64,000 bases of DNA from the NCBI RefSeq assembly GCF_000499845.2, contig NC_023758.2:3326311-3390310 (forward strand). The letters run 5' to 3'. Below the pieces are notes generated by a model. That model had not been told where the DNA came from and made no database searches. It saw only the letters and a program-made list of their open reading frames with translations. Below are positions 12,613 to 24,500 of the stretch, piece after piece (position 1 is the first letter of the stretch; every line of letters starts with the position of its first letter). The stretch comes from Phaseolus vulgaris. Taxonomy: Eukaryota; Streptophyta; Magnoliopsida; Fabales; Fabaceae. Position numbers and translations under genes: made by a program.

Positions 12613-13797
12613 TGATAGCTGTCGTTTTGCTGTCAAATTAATATGATTATAGTGTAGACTTGTCTAACACTAGAGAGATGATAGTATAATTGTGGACAAA
12701 TGTCCCCAAGTCGTCTCCCAACGAATCCAATAGTAAAATCAGTTGATCAGGGTTTAAAATCTATCTGCAAGCAATAAAAGTTAGCAATAACAATAAAGAT
12801 GAAAATGGGGGTTTGAGATAGTTGTGCAAAAAATATAAAAGAGATTAAAATAGCAAATAAAAAGCGGTTGATCCCAAGTTCTTCCACCATTGAATTCTTC
12901 ACAGGTTCTCTAAAGATTAATCTTTTCTCAATCCTCCAACAGAGCTAAACCAGATTGAACATGCACCGATATGATTCAACTGAAACTCACCAGTAAAGCA
13001 TGCGTCTACTAGTTTAATCAATACCCACTTTGTTCCATGCGTATACTCCATGGGAATGCTTACCTCCTCTCCCTACCCAAGAAATTAATTAGAACAATGT
13101 GAACTAACTAAGAAACCAAAGTTTAAGATAAGGAAGACTCTCAATCATGCGTTCAAGTACAACCTCTCACAAAAAACCAGTTTTCCAGGAGATTAGACAA
13201 TAAAAACAACTGCTATAGAGAATTAACAATCGAAACTTTTATTGAACAAAACCTCAGAACTCAATGGGGAATTACAAAAGAATCAACCAAAAAGGTTTAG
13301 CCTTCCATGCGGAAGCAAAACAAAAGAATTACTAAGAAGAAAATAAACTAAGAAAACCCTATGAAGCTCTCTCTTTTCTCCTTGATGCTTTTGTCCTTTT
13401 ATAAGCTTTTCTGCTCCAAGGATCTTGAGAGAATATTTTAGTTTATATTTTGTCAACAGTTTCCAAGTTTCTATCTTTCCAGAATTCTTGTATTTTGCAG
13501 AAGATTTGCTTCCAATTCTGTTTCTAAGATATTGTAGATTTTATTTTCTCTTTCTTCTCCTCAGAATTTGTTTTCTGTTTTGGTTCAAGAAGCAACTTGG
13601 ACTTTTGCATATTTGGCCCATTCTAGATGCTTCCTCTGGATAATTTACTCTAAAAACACAAAATTAACAATAATAATAGTTAAGGCCCAAATAAACCCAA
13701 TTATAAGAATATTAATTAAAACAATGGATTTATTTATTATTATAGTCCAATAATCTATGAATAAGACTAGTGAGTGTGAATAAATATATGCTCATCA
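12613..13797 (-). mobile_element. Solo LTR (1185 bp) of a Ty3/gypsy-type element, with 5-bp target-site duplication
   Basis: Ends are TG...CA (plus strand starts 'tgatagctgtcg' and ends 'atatgctcatca'). The flanks are the direct repeat ATGAC at 12608-12612 and 13798-13802. Read on the minus strand it has a TATAAAAG box near 13400, a long R-U5 region and the phrase 'TTGGGAGACGACTTGGGGAC', which I associate with Tat/Ogre-like gypsy LTRs (from memory). No internal domain or second LTR is present, so it is a solo LTR left by recombination between the two LTRs. Confidence 0.85.
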
Positions 13798-13802
13798 ATG
13801 AC

Positions 13803-14980
13803 TAATAGTTATTTTATTGTTTAATTTATATCAATTTTTTAAAATTTTCATTTTTATTAATTTTTGGCAGTATAAATCAATTATTCTTGCCATTTATCAT
13901 TTATATTTGAGGAGCTTTCAGTAGAGTCAGATAAGATGTAACAATATTTTTAAATTTGCAGCAATGTTTTAAAAAACTAAAATAAACTAATCGAATGTTG
14001 AAACACAAAATAAAAATAAGGTTTCATTCAAAAATATTCAAAATCTTAAAGCTGAAAAAAATCTGGGAAACATACGTTCAAAATTTAAAATTCTGAAAGA
14101 AGGAGTTGTGTTTGGCAAGGGGGCTTATCCGCATTCATTAAACATTGTCGTGGTGGATTGATATTTGTTTTCTGGTCCCACAGAATTTAATGGGCTGGGC
14201 CAAGGAGGGCCCACAGAAAAGGAACATAAAAAGAAAAAAATAATAAAAAGGCTGATTCTTTCTGCACCCAATCATGTTTACGAAAATACCAAAATATCCT
14301 TAATGAAATTTATAAATACATAAAAATGTTCTTAATGAAATTAAAATTAGGTTAAGGAGAGATCTGCGCCCAATCACAACACCTCTTCTTTTTCGCGCAA
14401 CAACCGCCACACCCATCGCCACCTTAACTCAACGAGCAGCGTCGTCTTGTCATTCTTCCGTTCTCATTTCTCCTTTTAGGCCGTTGTATCCATTGTGAAT
14501 GCTGAAGAAAAAATATCACTTAGTTTTTGGATATAAAAATCTATAAGTCAAAAAATATATTTTTGCATGCCTACATCCGGAACACAGTTAACTATTCCAG
14601 ATAGGTACATCTGGAATTCAAAACCCAATACCGGACATGTACATCCGAAATACAAAACTCGATTCTGGATAATAATATCTGTAACGCATTTTTCTACTAC
14701 GGACAGAGACATCCAAGAGCTTCAAGTATAAATGTTAATTGCTTACTGATGTGAATGTTTAAAAAAAGAAAAAAAAAAGAAGACAAGAAGAACATAATTG
14801 ATTGGGTAAGGAAGTAATTGCCTAATAAAAATACCAAGAATAGAGTAAAGAATAGCTTGAAAAATTCACACAACTGAACTCAAGAGGCGGTCATCACTTT
14901 ATGTTTCTCTCTAATACTCTATTTTTAAAACTATTTATTAAAGAAGTTCTCAAAAACAGATTTAGCGACAAAATAAAAGG
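13803..14980. other. Intergenic / promoter-side DNA upstream of the coiled-coil gene
   Basis: AT-rich with no recognisable ORF. At about 14570-14665 there are three imperfect direct copies of a 'tacatccggaa'-type motif spaced about 33-36 bp apart. The segment 14360-14470 is richer in C and could be part of a transcribed leader, but nothing proves it. Confidence 0.45.
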
Positions 14981-14999
14981 CACAAAACATAACACAAGA

Positions 15000-15228
15000 G
15001 ACAGAAACCATTTCATTTCTTGGAAGACAGGTTTGGTTGGTTGGTTGGTGTAATATATATTTTGCACAAACATCACGTTCGGAGAAACAGCACAACACAA
15101 CAGTCGCCACCAATAACACTAAGAAACATCCGCATATTTTGATGTTTCCCGCCTCTTCCTCTTCTTCGCTATTCACTCTCTTTCTCGTTCAACTTTCTCC
15201 TTCATTTTCACTGTGTTCCTTCTTCTAG
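15000..15228 (+). promoter_or_regulatory. Probable 5'-UTR exon of the coiled-coil gene
   Basis: A pyrimidine-rich stretch (ctcttcctcttcttcgctat and similar) ends in the donor 'ctag|gtattt' at 15228/15229. It pairs plausibly with the acceptor at 15790 two bases upstream of the start codon. The transcription start is not located. Confidence 0.45.
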
Positions 15229-15792
15229 GTATTTTTACCTTTCTCACGCGTCTTAGCACTTTTTTTTCCTCTGTTGATGTTTTCCTCACATTGGGATGAT
15301 TGTTTGAATTGTGTTCTGTTTCTGAGACCAGTTTTGGTAACCGGTTATTTCGTTGGGGTTTCTCTTACGCGGTTTCTGTTTTGTAATGGGGAAAATAATA
15401 TCTAAATATTATTTTGTTATGTGCTTTGTTTTTAGTATGTCAGGGGAAGAAGGGAACATGGCATGGAATTTTGTTATTATGAGTTTTTAAGACAAAAATA
15501 GAATTGTACTTTTCCTGCTTGTGACAAAATTAAATTAGTTTAATTGGAAAAAAAATGTGTTTAAATTTTTGCCCCACTTCTATGCAATTTCTCTAAGGTG
15601 GTGGTTTGGATTGGGGTAGACAGAATGAACAAATCAAAATTCGATTTTGTTAATTTAGATTAGATTCAATCATTCAATGAAATTGTGTACTTGGATTATT
15701 GCGTTATGGTTGTGGAGAGATTGCTAAGATTTGTACTCAAGTGGGAAACTTGTTTGAGTTCTTATTTTTATGGCTTTGTGGTTTGTACAGCA

Positions 15793-18681
15793 ATGTCTAG
15801 TTTCACTTCCATAGCACTGGATAGGTTGATAGAGCCGGGAGCTTCAAATCCAGTTGATGAATCTACTCCAACTTCAATTCCTATCCCGAACTCGCAGAAG
15901 CTAGAGAGAAGTACTAAGGCGCCTGCCAATAAAAGTAAGAGTTTCTCTGATGTGGAAATTCATGATGGTGAAAATGTTAATCAAAAGAGCTTTGATGCTG
16001 TTGTTGCAAGTTCAGCTGGTGACTTCCCTGTTACTTTTACAAACACTGAACTTGTTAAAGAGAATAAGGGGAATGGTGTCTATGACGGCAAACTGGATAG
16101 CAGCAATGGTGCTGACCTTGCAAATTGTCCCAGAGAAGCTGGAAGTAGTAGCTTAACAGATTATTTACTCAAGGAAAAGCCACCGGCATTGAAGTTGGAC
16201 AGATTTAGAGAAGTTGAAGACTTCTTTGATCCACCAGACTCAATGAGTTTTGCAAGCAACACAGATGGGGAAGAGAATCTTTCTATGAAATTTAGCAGTC
16301 CTATTCAGGAGTATCATGATGCATGGGAAGGTAAATTGGGTTAGCTTTACTGCTAATTATTTCTTTTACTAAGGAGCTATCAATCTTATGGCATATTCAT
16401 TTATTTGAGGAAAAGAGGATTATTCTATTGTAATGTAGTGTCCTAGGTATATTCATATCGATTAGTTTACTTGGCTCTTTTCTTTCTGTAGAATTTTCTT
16501 CCACCGGCATGAGTCAAAATTCTACAGAGGATGTTGACACTGAAGTTGAATTGCATGAAATGAGATTAAGTCTGTTGGTGGAGATTGAGAAGCGGAAGCA
16601 AGCCGAAGAATCCCTAAACACCATGAGAAGCCAATGGGAGAGTATTAGGCAAGGATTATATCAAGCAGGAGTTATTTTGCCTGCAGAGCTTACTTCTGTT
16701 GCAAAGGATGAGCAGCTGAATTCTGAGGGTGTGGAAGATATATGTCAACAGGTTTATATTGCTAGGATTATATCAAACACCATTGGAAAAGGAATTGCCA
16801 GGGCGGAGGTAGAGACAGAGATGGAAGCTCAACTACAGGCAAAGAACTTTGATATTGCTCGACTTTTGGAACGCATCCGTTGTTATGAGACCATGAATAG
16901 GGAGATGTCTCAGAGGAACCAGGAAGCAGTAGGTGAGACCCGTTATTTAATTGGTTTATAATTGTGTTGAACAAAGAAACATATGAATTGTTGTTTATTC
17001 TACATTTAACTACATATATTCATTAAGTTGTGTTAGTTTTTTGATTTGTTAATTTATTTTTCCTCATATACAATTATCATTCTGCTGTTAGATTGGCACA
17101 ATTATACATGGATGGAATAAAACGTTTGTAGCGTGATGGTTGTTTACTTGCGAATTTGGCACAAATTTAATACTGTCTTGACGTTATGTATTAGATGATA
17201 AATGATAAATTTGATCTTATATAAAATTTGTAACTGCTGTATCATTTATAACTCCTTTGTAACTTTGTAATTGCTCCATCATTTGTAACTGCTCTGTAAT
17301 TTGTAATTGCTCCATCATTTGTAATTGCTTTGTAACTTTGTAACTGCTCTATTCATTTGTAACTGCTTTCTGTCATTTACTTAATATACCCCTCTACTTC
17401 TATTTCCTCCCTTTTCTCCTGATTATTTCTCCTCATTAATGTTCCTTTCATGAAATATATAAATCTAAAACTAATATGCTAAGTACTAGGCCATCTCTTT
17501 TGTTTCGATTCTGTTCATTCCTTCACCATGACAAGACAAATCCTAGACTACACCACTAATCCCTCCAATCCATATTAATCCATATTATCTCAGTAGCAAT
17601 GAAAATCCAACCATGGTTCTTGTACCTTCCTTGTTAACTGAGAGCAATTATCATGAATGGGCACGGTCTATGCAAACATCCCTACTATCGAAGAACAAGC
17701 TGCAATTTGTTGATGGAAGTCTTCCGCAACCACCCCTTGGTGATCCCATGCATGATACATGGAATCGATGTAATCAAATGGTGGTTTCTTGGCTTCGCAA
17801 TGCGATGACGGTTTCAATGGCTAAATCCGTTTTGTGGATAGATCTCGCTGTTGACGTTTGGAATGATGTGCGCAATAGGTTTTCTCAATGTGATAATTTT
17901 TGCCTTGCGACCTTGCAAGAAGAGATATTTGGATTGAAGCAAGGGGATATGACGGTGTCAGAATATTCCACGAGATTAAAAACGTTTTGGGAGGAATTAG
18001 AGATGTTTGAACCTTTGCCACAATGTTCTTGTGTAAACCACTGTGATGCTGTTACTCGTGCTAGAACCTATAGAACCACAAACTACATTATACGGTTCTT
18101 GCGGGGTCTCAACGAACAGTACAGTCAAGTTCGGTCTCAAGTTATGCTAATGGATCCCATGCCATCTATCCCACGGGTGTTATCTCTAATCGTTCAACAA
18201 GAGGATGGTATTATTTGTTATTGGTGTTGCAGTAAAAAAAAATCCTGAGTTGTTTTAATGAGCGAAACTTACGTTATTTAAACTATTTTTAGCGAGTCTA
18301 TTATCCAAAGTAGGAGAATTTTCTTCATGTTTATAATATTGTGAATCGCTGCCCATTTCCCCTACTTGCTAGATAATCGTGTCTTATTTATGTTGGCATG
18401 AAAGTATGTTCTATTTTATTTTATCTTGATTATTAATTTGTTAATCTCATTTATGTGTTTGAATGTCTTGTCCAGAAATGGCTCGGCGTGAGAGGCAAAG
18501 GAGGAGGAACAAGAGGCAGAGATGGATTTGGGGTTCCATCAAAACTGTAATTTCTCTCATCACTGTTGCATTAGTATCCTCTTATCTCCCTGTGGATACA
18601 GGGTCATCCTCTGCTGAACATGATCTAACATCCTCTACTGAACTTGATCTAACTCCTGAACATGATGATGTAGCCGAGTAA
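15793..18681 (+). CDS. Tail-anchored coiled-coil protein, conserved in plants, function unknown
   Basis: Three exons, 15793-16330, 16492-16932 and 18476-18681, join in frame to 394 aa (junctions G|AA and G|AA, canonical donors GTAAAT and GTGAGA). I start at the ATG at 15793 because it lies just behind an acceptor (tttgtacag). A 5'-UTR intron seems to run from a donor at 15229 to 15790. The N-terminal half is Ser/Asp-rich and probably disordered. Residues of about 190-325 are charged heptad-rich coiled coil (EVELHEMRLSLLVEIEKRK). A basic stretch (ARRERQRRRNKRQR) immediately precedes one hydrophobic segment at about 343-364, with about 30 polar residues after it. This suggests a tail-anchored membrane protein with a cytosolic coiled coil. 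The gene sits alone between two satellite arrays. I recognise the layout from plant proteomes but not a named function. Confidence 0.85.
17226..17375. repeat. Degenerate 'TTTGTAACTGCT' short repeats inside the last intron
   Basis: At least eight variants of 'tttgtaa(c/t)tgct(c/t)' follow one another with 15-20-bp spacing, just upstream of the copia gag fragment. They may be part of that element's LTR or leader. Confidence 0.5.
17528..18212 (+). pseudogene. Ty1/copia retrotransposon gag fragment (broken) in an intron
   Basis: An open frame from 17613 encodes a copia-type N-terminal gag domain: 'LLTESNYHEWARSM', 'FVDGSLPQPP', 'SVLWIDLAVDVWNDVRNRFSQ', 'LKQGDMTVSEYSTRLKTFWEEL', 'FLRGLNEQYSQVRSQVMLMDPMPS'. 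The gag start appears to lie upstream at 17528 in another frame. A 10-bp direct duplication ('aatccatatt' twice, about 17566-17585) shifts the frame between the two parts. Homology stops near 'IVQQED' (about 18210), and no zinc knuckle, protease, integrase or RT is present. The fragment lies in the 1543-bp last intron of the coiled-coil gene, in the same orientation. Confidence 0.85.
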
Positions 18682-19576
18682 TTACAACATAACCATTAGC
18701 TTCAATTCCGTATTATGGTAGGAGAGCACAATAAAAGTTTTACATGCCACCTATAGTCAGCTTCATCTTTTCTAGAAGAATGTCATAGTAGAATCTGCCT
18801 TGATCGAGCCTTGGCTATGTTGGTTGGTATCAGTAAAATACAAAATTTTGTAATTCGTTGACACTACTGGTAGACATAGGTCACAGATGCATCATTGTCA
18901 GATAAATCACTATTAGTTTTGAAACAGGCTTATACAGTTTTGAATGTTATAAACAAAGTTCACCAAAAGGATAAAGATAAAATGTAACTACGAAATGCTA
19001 AACTTAACAATTGTGCTGCGGCAAATTTAGCTATCAATTTTTGTGTTGAAGGAGTTGTTTGGAACTTGTGAGAATTAAGGTAAGTATATTGTATGAGTGT
19101 GTAGTCGTTGCAATGAGGTTGCAGCCTACTGATTCATTTTTTTATTAGCCAGAAGAAATTGTATAAATAATGCATAAGGGGTGTCTATAGGTCAGATGGG
19201 CTATAGAATCCAATTTTCCAAGCTTGCATTTATGTGTTCAACAGGCTTAAACCAGGACAATAGTGCGATTTGGCTTTGTGCATCCAAAATCAACACAGAA
19301 ATTGAATGTAGGGCATAATATCGACATAATACTATCAATTGTCAAATTGTTTTCTTTCAAACACATCAATTTCTCCCTCTATAGTCTACAAATAACAGCA
19401 AACTACATAAACCTCCATTCGATCCTTTTAAACATTCCCCTCTTTGAAATGGTGTTGCCAAAAATCTCCTAATTCATATTATCAAACCACTTACTGTTAA
19501 TGTCTCCATCACATACTTTTCTCAAATCTCTCTACCAAGTACACAAATTTCCATTGGATTGTTATACTTGAGAGAT
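18682..19576. other. 3' region and intergenic DNA, nothing recognised
   Basis: Downstream of the coiled-coil gene. It probably includes its 3' UTR. No ORF or repeat structure that I can support. Confidence 0.4.
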
Positions 19577-19585
19577 CTCCAACCA

Positions 19586-19903
19586 GACTTTTTCTTCCTG
19601 CACCTCTATATCTTCTTCTGGCACCTCTATACACAACGTGAAAATACATTTTTATCCTTTTTGTATCACCCCTATAGAGTAGTTTTCGGATTATGTAATC
19701 CGAAAACTCATTTGAAATAAGATTTTCGAATTACATAATCTAAAAACTATATAAGACTTTCAGATTATGTAATCCGGAAAGTAATCATGCATATGAGAAA
19801 AAGCTTTTGGATTATGTAATCCAGAAGCTAATTACAAATTTGAAAAATTTAAAAATTTATGGAGGTGAGAGAAGAAGGTACGGGGATGCAGGAAGAAAGA
19901 GTC
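19586..19903. mobile_element. MULE-type MITE (318 bp) with 9-bp target-site duplication
   Basis: Terminal inverted repeats start GACTTTTTCTTCCTGCA on the left and, reverse-complemented, GACTCTTTCTTCCTGCA on the right. They are flanked by the 9-bp direct repeat CTCCAACCA at 19577-19585 and 19904-19912. A 9-bp duplication is the hallmark of Mutator-like elements. The interior holds four variants of a palindromic motif centred on GATTATGTAATC. A relative lies at 56646-57017. Confidence 0.85.
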
Positions 19904-19912
19904 CTCCAACCA

Positions 19913-20837
19913 CTATATCTGGATTGATGATACCTTGTTGGACCCTAGGCACCCTTGAATCCATGACACTCATTTCTTTTACAAAAATCTCATTTGTGAA
20001 AACATGCAGCACATAAATCTCTAGTTGTGTGAGTTGTATGCTTTTTCCTAATTTACCTTCAAGATAATGCAACTTCTCTTTTCGCTCATCATCTCTTTAG
20101 TTATAAGTGCACCTTGTAATAAATTCTTTTCTCCCTAGAATGCACTTTGTGACTGATTGATAACCCTTTGTAAGACATGTTTCAGCCTATTGGCTGGAAC
20201 TTTATGTATAAAGTATTTCGTAGAAATTTAGAAAATAAAAAACACATTAAAATTATTTTATGTATAAAATATTTCGTAGAAATTATTTTATTTAAATTTT
20301 TTCCAAATTAAATTTTTAATTTATGTATAAGTTGGTTTTAATTTATTAAACAGATCATTTTACATTTTTAATTTTTTTTTCTTTTGAAAGTATGTATTGG
20401 AGAAATTTATCAAAAAATAAATTTGTATTTTAGCTTCTAACAATAGCTCTGGAAATAATATTTAGCTTATTCGATGAGAACATTACAAGAACACGAGTTC
20501 TTCCTAAAAGGATCTTGAAAAACTTTCTCAACATATAGTTAATTTAGTTTTAAAGGATAAGATTACATTTTTTATTATTTTCTTATTATATTTACTTACA
20601 GGGTAACTAGAAAAAAACTCAACATGAATGCTACAGTAATTAAAATATTGAGAGAGAAAAATATTATTATCTTTTTACAGCGCACATACATGGAATAACT
20701 GGTGAGATAGCTCTATCATTTAGTATTTCTTTTAAGAAAATATTTCATGTAATGATGAATTATATTTACTAAATATTATGACAAAATTTAACACGAAAAT
20801 TTATAAATCACAATTGTAAATTTGAATGAGTGTAAGT
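19913..20837. other. AT-rich intergenic DNA, nothing recognised
   Basis: No supported ORF. A short direct repeat around 'tatttcgtagaaatt' occurs near 20213 and 20267. Confidence 0.4.
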
Positions 20838-21525
20838 TGTCCTGACCAGTCCTTGGTCATCGATTTAGAGACTGACCTCAGACATGCACACTAATGCATG
20901 GTAATGAAAAGGGGTCGCTTAAGGTGGGTCCCAGACGCACTTACCAGGGGGTCGGTTAGTCTTTGGGTTCCTACTCTAAGCTTGATGTCAAAGATCGATA
21001 TTGGACCTCACTAGTAGAGGCAGAAGATCGAGCATCGGCCGTCAGGATGAAGTGAAAGCCCATAAGGTGGAACCTAGAAATTTGTTAAGATAACAGTTAA
21101 AGACAAGGGATGTATGGGAAGCTTGAGGCACGAGGCATCCATGCATGTGGGATGTATGACGCATGAAGGCGCAACATCATGGATAATCCTAGGAGGCGTA
21201 AGGGCCCAGTAGAATTAGGGTTTCAAGGGAAGTTGCATGCATGGCACACGGATAGTTAGGGCACCCGCGAAACAGATGGCGCTGGATATTAGGTGCACCA
21301 AGTTGGGACTTAGGCGGTCACTCTGATGATTCGTTGCACTCTAGTTAAAGGAAGTTCATGTGTCAGATACGCTAAGATTACACAATAGCAGCATAGGGAC
21401 ACTTCCCAAGGAACCCTAGACAGTGGTAACAGAACATAAGTAAACCCTAGTTACAATCTATATAAAGGGTGTTAGGAACCCTAAGAAGGTACGCAACTTT
21501 TGAGACTAAAGTTATTTTATACACT
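20838..21525 (+). mobile_element. Truncated LTR fused to the left edge of satellite array 2
   Basis: Begins 'tgtcctgaccagtcc' and is clearly less AT-rich than its surroundings. It contains phrases typical of plant LTRs ('aaccctagacagtgg', 'tagggtttcaaggg') and a TATA-like 'tatataaaggg' near 21461-21471, and then ends within about 60 bp. The next base is already satellite ('gaaaggaaggttcg'). There is no CA end and no target-site repeat, so the LTR was cut by the junction. Superfamily not determined. Confidence 0.6.
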
Positions 21526-24500
21526 TGAAAGGAAGGTTCGTTTGTGTGTGAAACTGTTTGATTTTTTTCCTAGGTGAATACTCATCCGTTAGACGTGAAA
21601 TTTGTGGCGTTTTGTCCCAAATTCAGTCCAGATTCTTATGTGGAATTTCAGGAAAAAATTATTCTGGGACAATTTTTCCGAAATTTTGTGAAAAACCAAG
21701 GCTATCCTCTAGAAAAATTTGTGAAATTTCGCCATACTTTCTGCAATTTTATTCTGTGTTGAAAAATTCACACAAGTACTTTCATGTGCTGTTTGCACCC
21801 TGCGAAGGAGGCACATCAATAAACAAATCACAAAAAGGAAATATAGGGAAGAAAAGCCAGGACATTTTGTTTTCGGAAAACCGGTTTTGTTCACTCTCGG
21901 TCTGGGTCTTACTACGCCCTATTCCTTGAACCTTTTGGTCTGAAAATTTTACCAGACATTCGTCATTGTGTATATTGAGTTTTGGTTGATATTGGAGACC
22001 CAGATTCGTCCCACAAGATTTTCAATAAATTTTTTATTCATCACTGCCAGGGTTAAAAGGAAGATTCGTTTGTGTGTCAAATTGTTTGATTTTTTTCCTA
22101 GGTGAATCCTCATCCGTTTGACGTAAAATTTGTGGCGTTTTGTCCCAAATTCAGTCCAGATTCTTACGTGAAATTTCAGGAAAAAAAATTTCAGGAACAA
22201 TTTTTCCAAAATTTTGTGAAAAACCAAGGCTATCCTCTAGCAAAATTTGTGAAATTTTGCCTTACTTTCTGCAATTTTATTTTGTGTTGAAAAATTCACA
22301 CAAGTACTTTCATGTGTTGTTTGCACCCTGCGAAGGAGGCACGTCCATAAACAAATCACAAAAAGGAGATATAGGGAAGAAAAGCCAGGACATTTTGTTG
22401 TCAAAAAACCGGTTTTGTTCACTCTCGGTCTGGGTCTTACTACGCCCTATTCCTTGGGTGTTTTGGTCTGAAAATTTTACCGTCATTGTGTGTATTGAGT
22501 TTTGGTTGAGATTTGAGCCCCAAATTCGTCCCACAAGATTTTCAATAAATTTTTTATTCATCACTGTCAGGGTTAAAAGGAAGGTTCGTTTGTGTGTGAA
22601 ACTGTTTGATTTTTTTTCCTAGGTGAATACTCATCCGTTTGACGTGAAATTTGTGGCGTTTTGTCCCAAATTCAGTCCAAATTCTTACGTGGAATTTCAG
22701 GAAAAAAATTATTCCGGGACGTTTTTTCCGAAATTTTGTGAAAAACCAAGTCTATCCTCTAGCAAAATTTGTGAAATTTCGCCCTATTTTCTGTAATTTT
22801 ATTCTGTGTTTAAAAATTACGTTGAAAAATTCACACAAGTACTTTCATGTGCTGTTTGCACCCTGCTAAGGAGGCACGTCCATAAAGAAATCACAAAAAG
22901 GAGATATAGGGAAGAAAAGCCAGGACATTTTGTTTTCGGAAAACCGGTTTTCTTCACTCTCGTTCTGGGTCTTACTATGCCCTATTCTTTGGGTCTTTTG
23001 GTCTGAAAATTTTACCAGACATTCGTCATTGTGTGTATTGTGTTTTGGCTGAGATTTGAGCCCCAGATTCATATCACAAGATTTTCGATAAAATTTTTAT
23101 TCATCACTGCCAGGGTTGAAAGGAAGGTTTGTTTGTGTGTGAAACTGTTTGACTTTTTTTTTAGGTGAATCCTCATCCGTTTGACGTGAAATTTGTGGCA
23201 TTTTGTCCCAAATTCAATCAAGATTCTTACGTGGAATTTCAGGAAAAAATTATTCCGGGACAAGTTTTTCGAAATTTTGTTAAAAACCAAAGCTATATCC
23301 TCTAGAAAAATTTGTGAAATTTGGCCCTACTTTCTGCAATTTTATTTTGTGTTGAAAAATTGCGTTGAAAAATTCACACAAGTACTTTCATGTGCTATTT
23401 GCACCCTGCGAAGGAGGCACGTCCGTAAACAAGTCACAAAAAGGAGATATAGGGAAGAAAAGGCAGGACATTTTGTTTTCGGAAAACCGGTTTTGTTCAC
23501 TCTCAGTCTGGGTCTTACTACTCCCTATTCCTTGGGTCTATTGGTCTGAAAATTTTACCTGACATTCGTCATTGTGTGTATTGAGTTTTGGCTGTGATTT
23601 GAGCCCAAGATTCGTCCCACAAGATTCTCAAATTTTTTATTCATCACTGTCAGGGTTGAAAGCAAGGTTTGTTTGTGTGTGAAACTGTTTGATTTTTTTC
23701 CTAGGTGAATACTCATCTGTTTGACGTGAAATTTGTGGCGTTTTGTCCCAAATTCAGGCGAGATTCTTACATGGAATTTCACGAAAAAATTATTCCGGGA
23801 CAATTTTTCCGAAATTTTGTCAAAAACAAAGGCACTCTAGAAAAATTTGTGAAACTTCGCCTTACTTACTACAATTTTATTCTGTTTTGAAAAATTGCGT
23901 TCAAAAATTCACACAAGTACTTTCATATGCTGTTTGCACCCTGCAAAGGTGGCACGTCCATTAACAAATCACAAAAAGGAGATATAGGTTAGAAAACCCA
24001 GGACATTTTGTTTTCGGAAAACCGGTTTTGTTCACTATCGGTCTGGGTCTTACTACGCCCTATTCCTTTTGTCTTTTGGTCTGAAAATTTTACCAGACAT
24101 TCTTCATTGTGTGTATTTAGTTTTGGCTGAGATTTGAGCTCCAGATTCGTCCCACAACTTTTGCAATAAAATTTTTTTTCATCACTGCCTGGGTTGAAAT
24201 GAAGGTTCGTTTGTGTGTGAAATTGTTTGACTTTTTTCCTAGGTAAATAGTCATCTGTTTGACGTGAAAATTTTTGGCATTTTGTCCCAAATTCAGTTCA
24301 GATTCTTACATGGAATTTCAGGAAAAAATTATTCCGGGAGAATTTTTCCGAATTTTTGTGAAAAACCAGGCCTCTAGCAAAATTTATGAAATTTCGCCCT
24401 ACTTTCTAATATTTTATTCTGTGTTGAAAAATTCACACAAGTACTTTCATGTGCTGTTTGCACCCTGCGAAGGAGGCATGTCCATAAACAAATCACAAAA

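Noticed and set aside
15685..15792. Upstream in-frame extension of the coiled-coil protein
   Set aside because: It does not begin with ATG and runs through a probable 5'-UTR intron ending 'tttgtacag'; the ATG at 15793 is the likely start.
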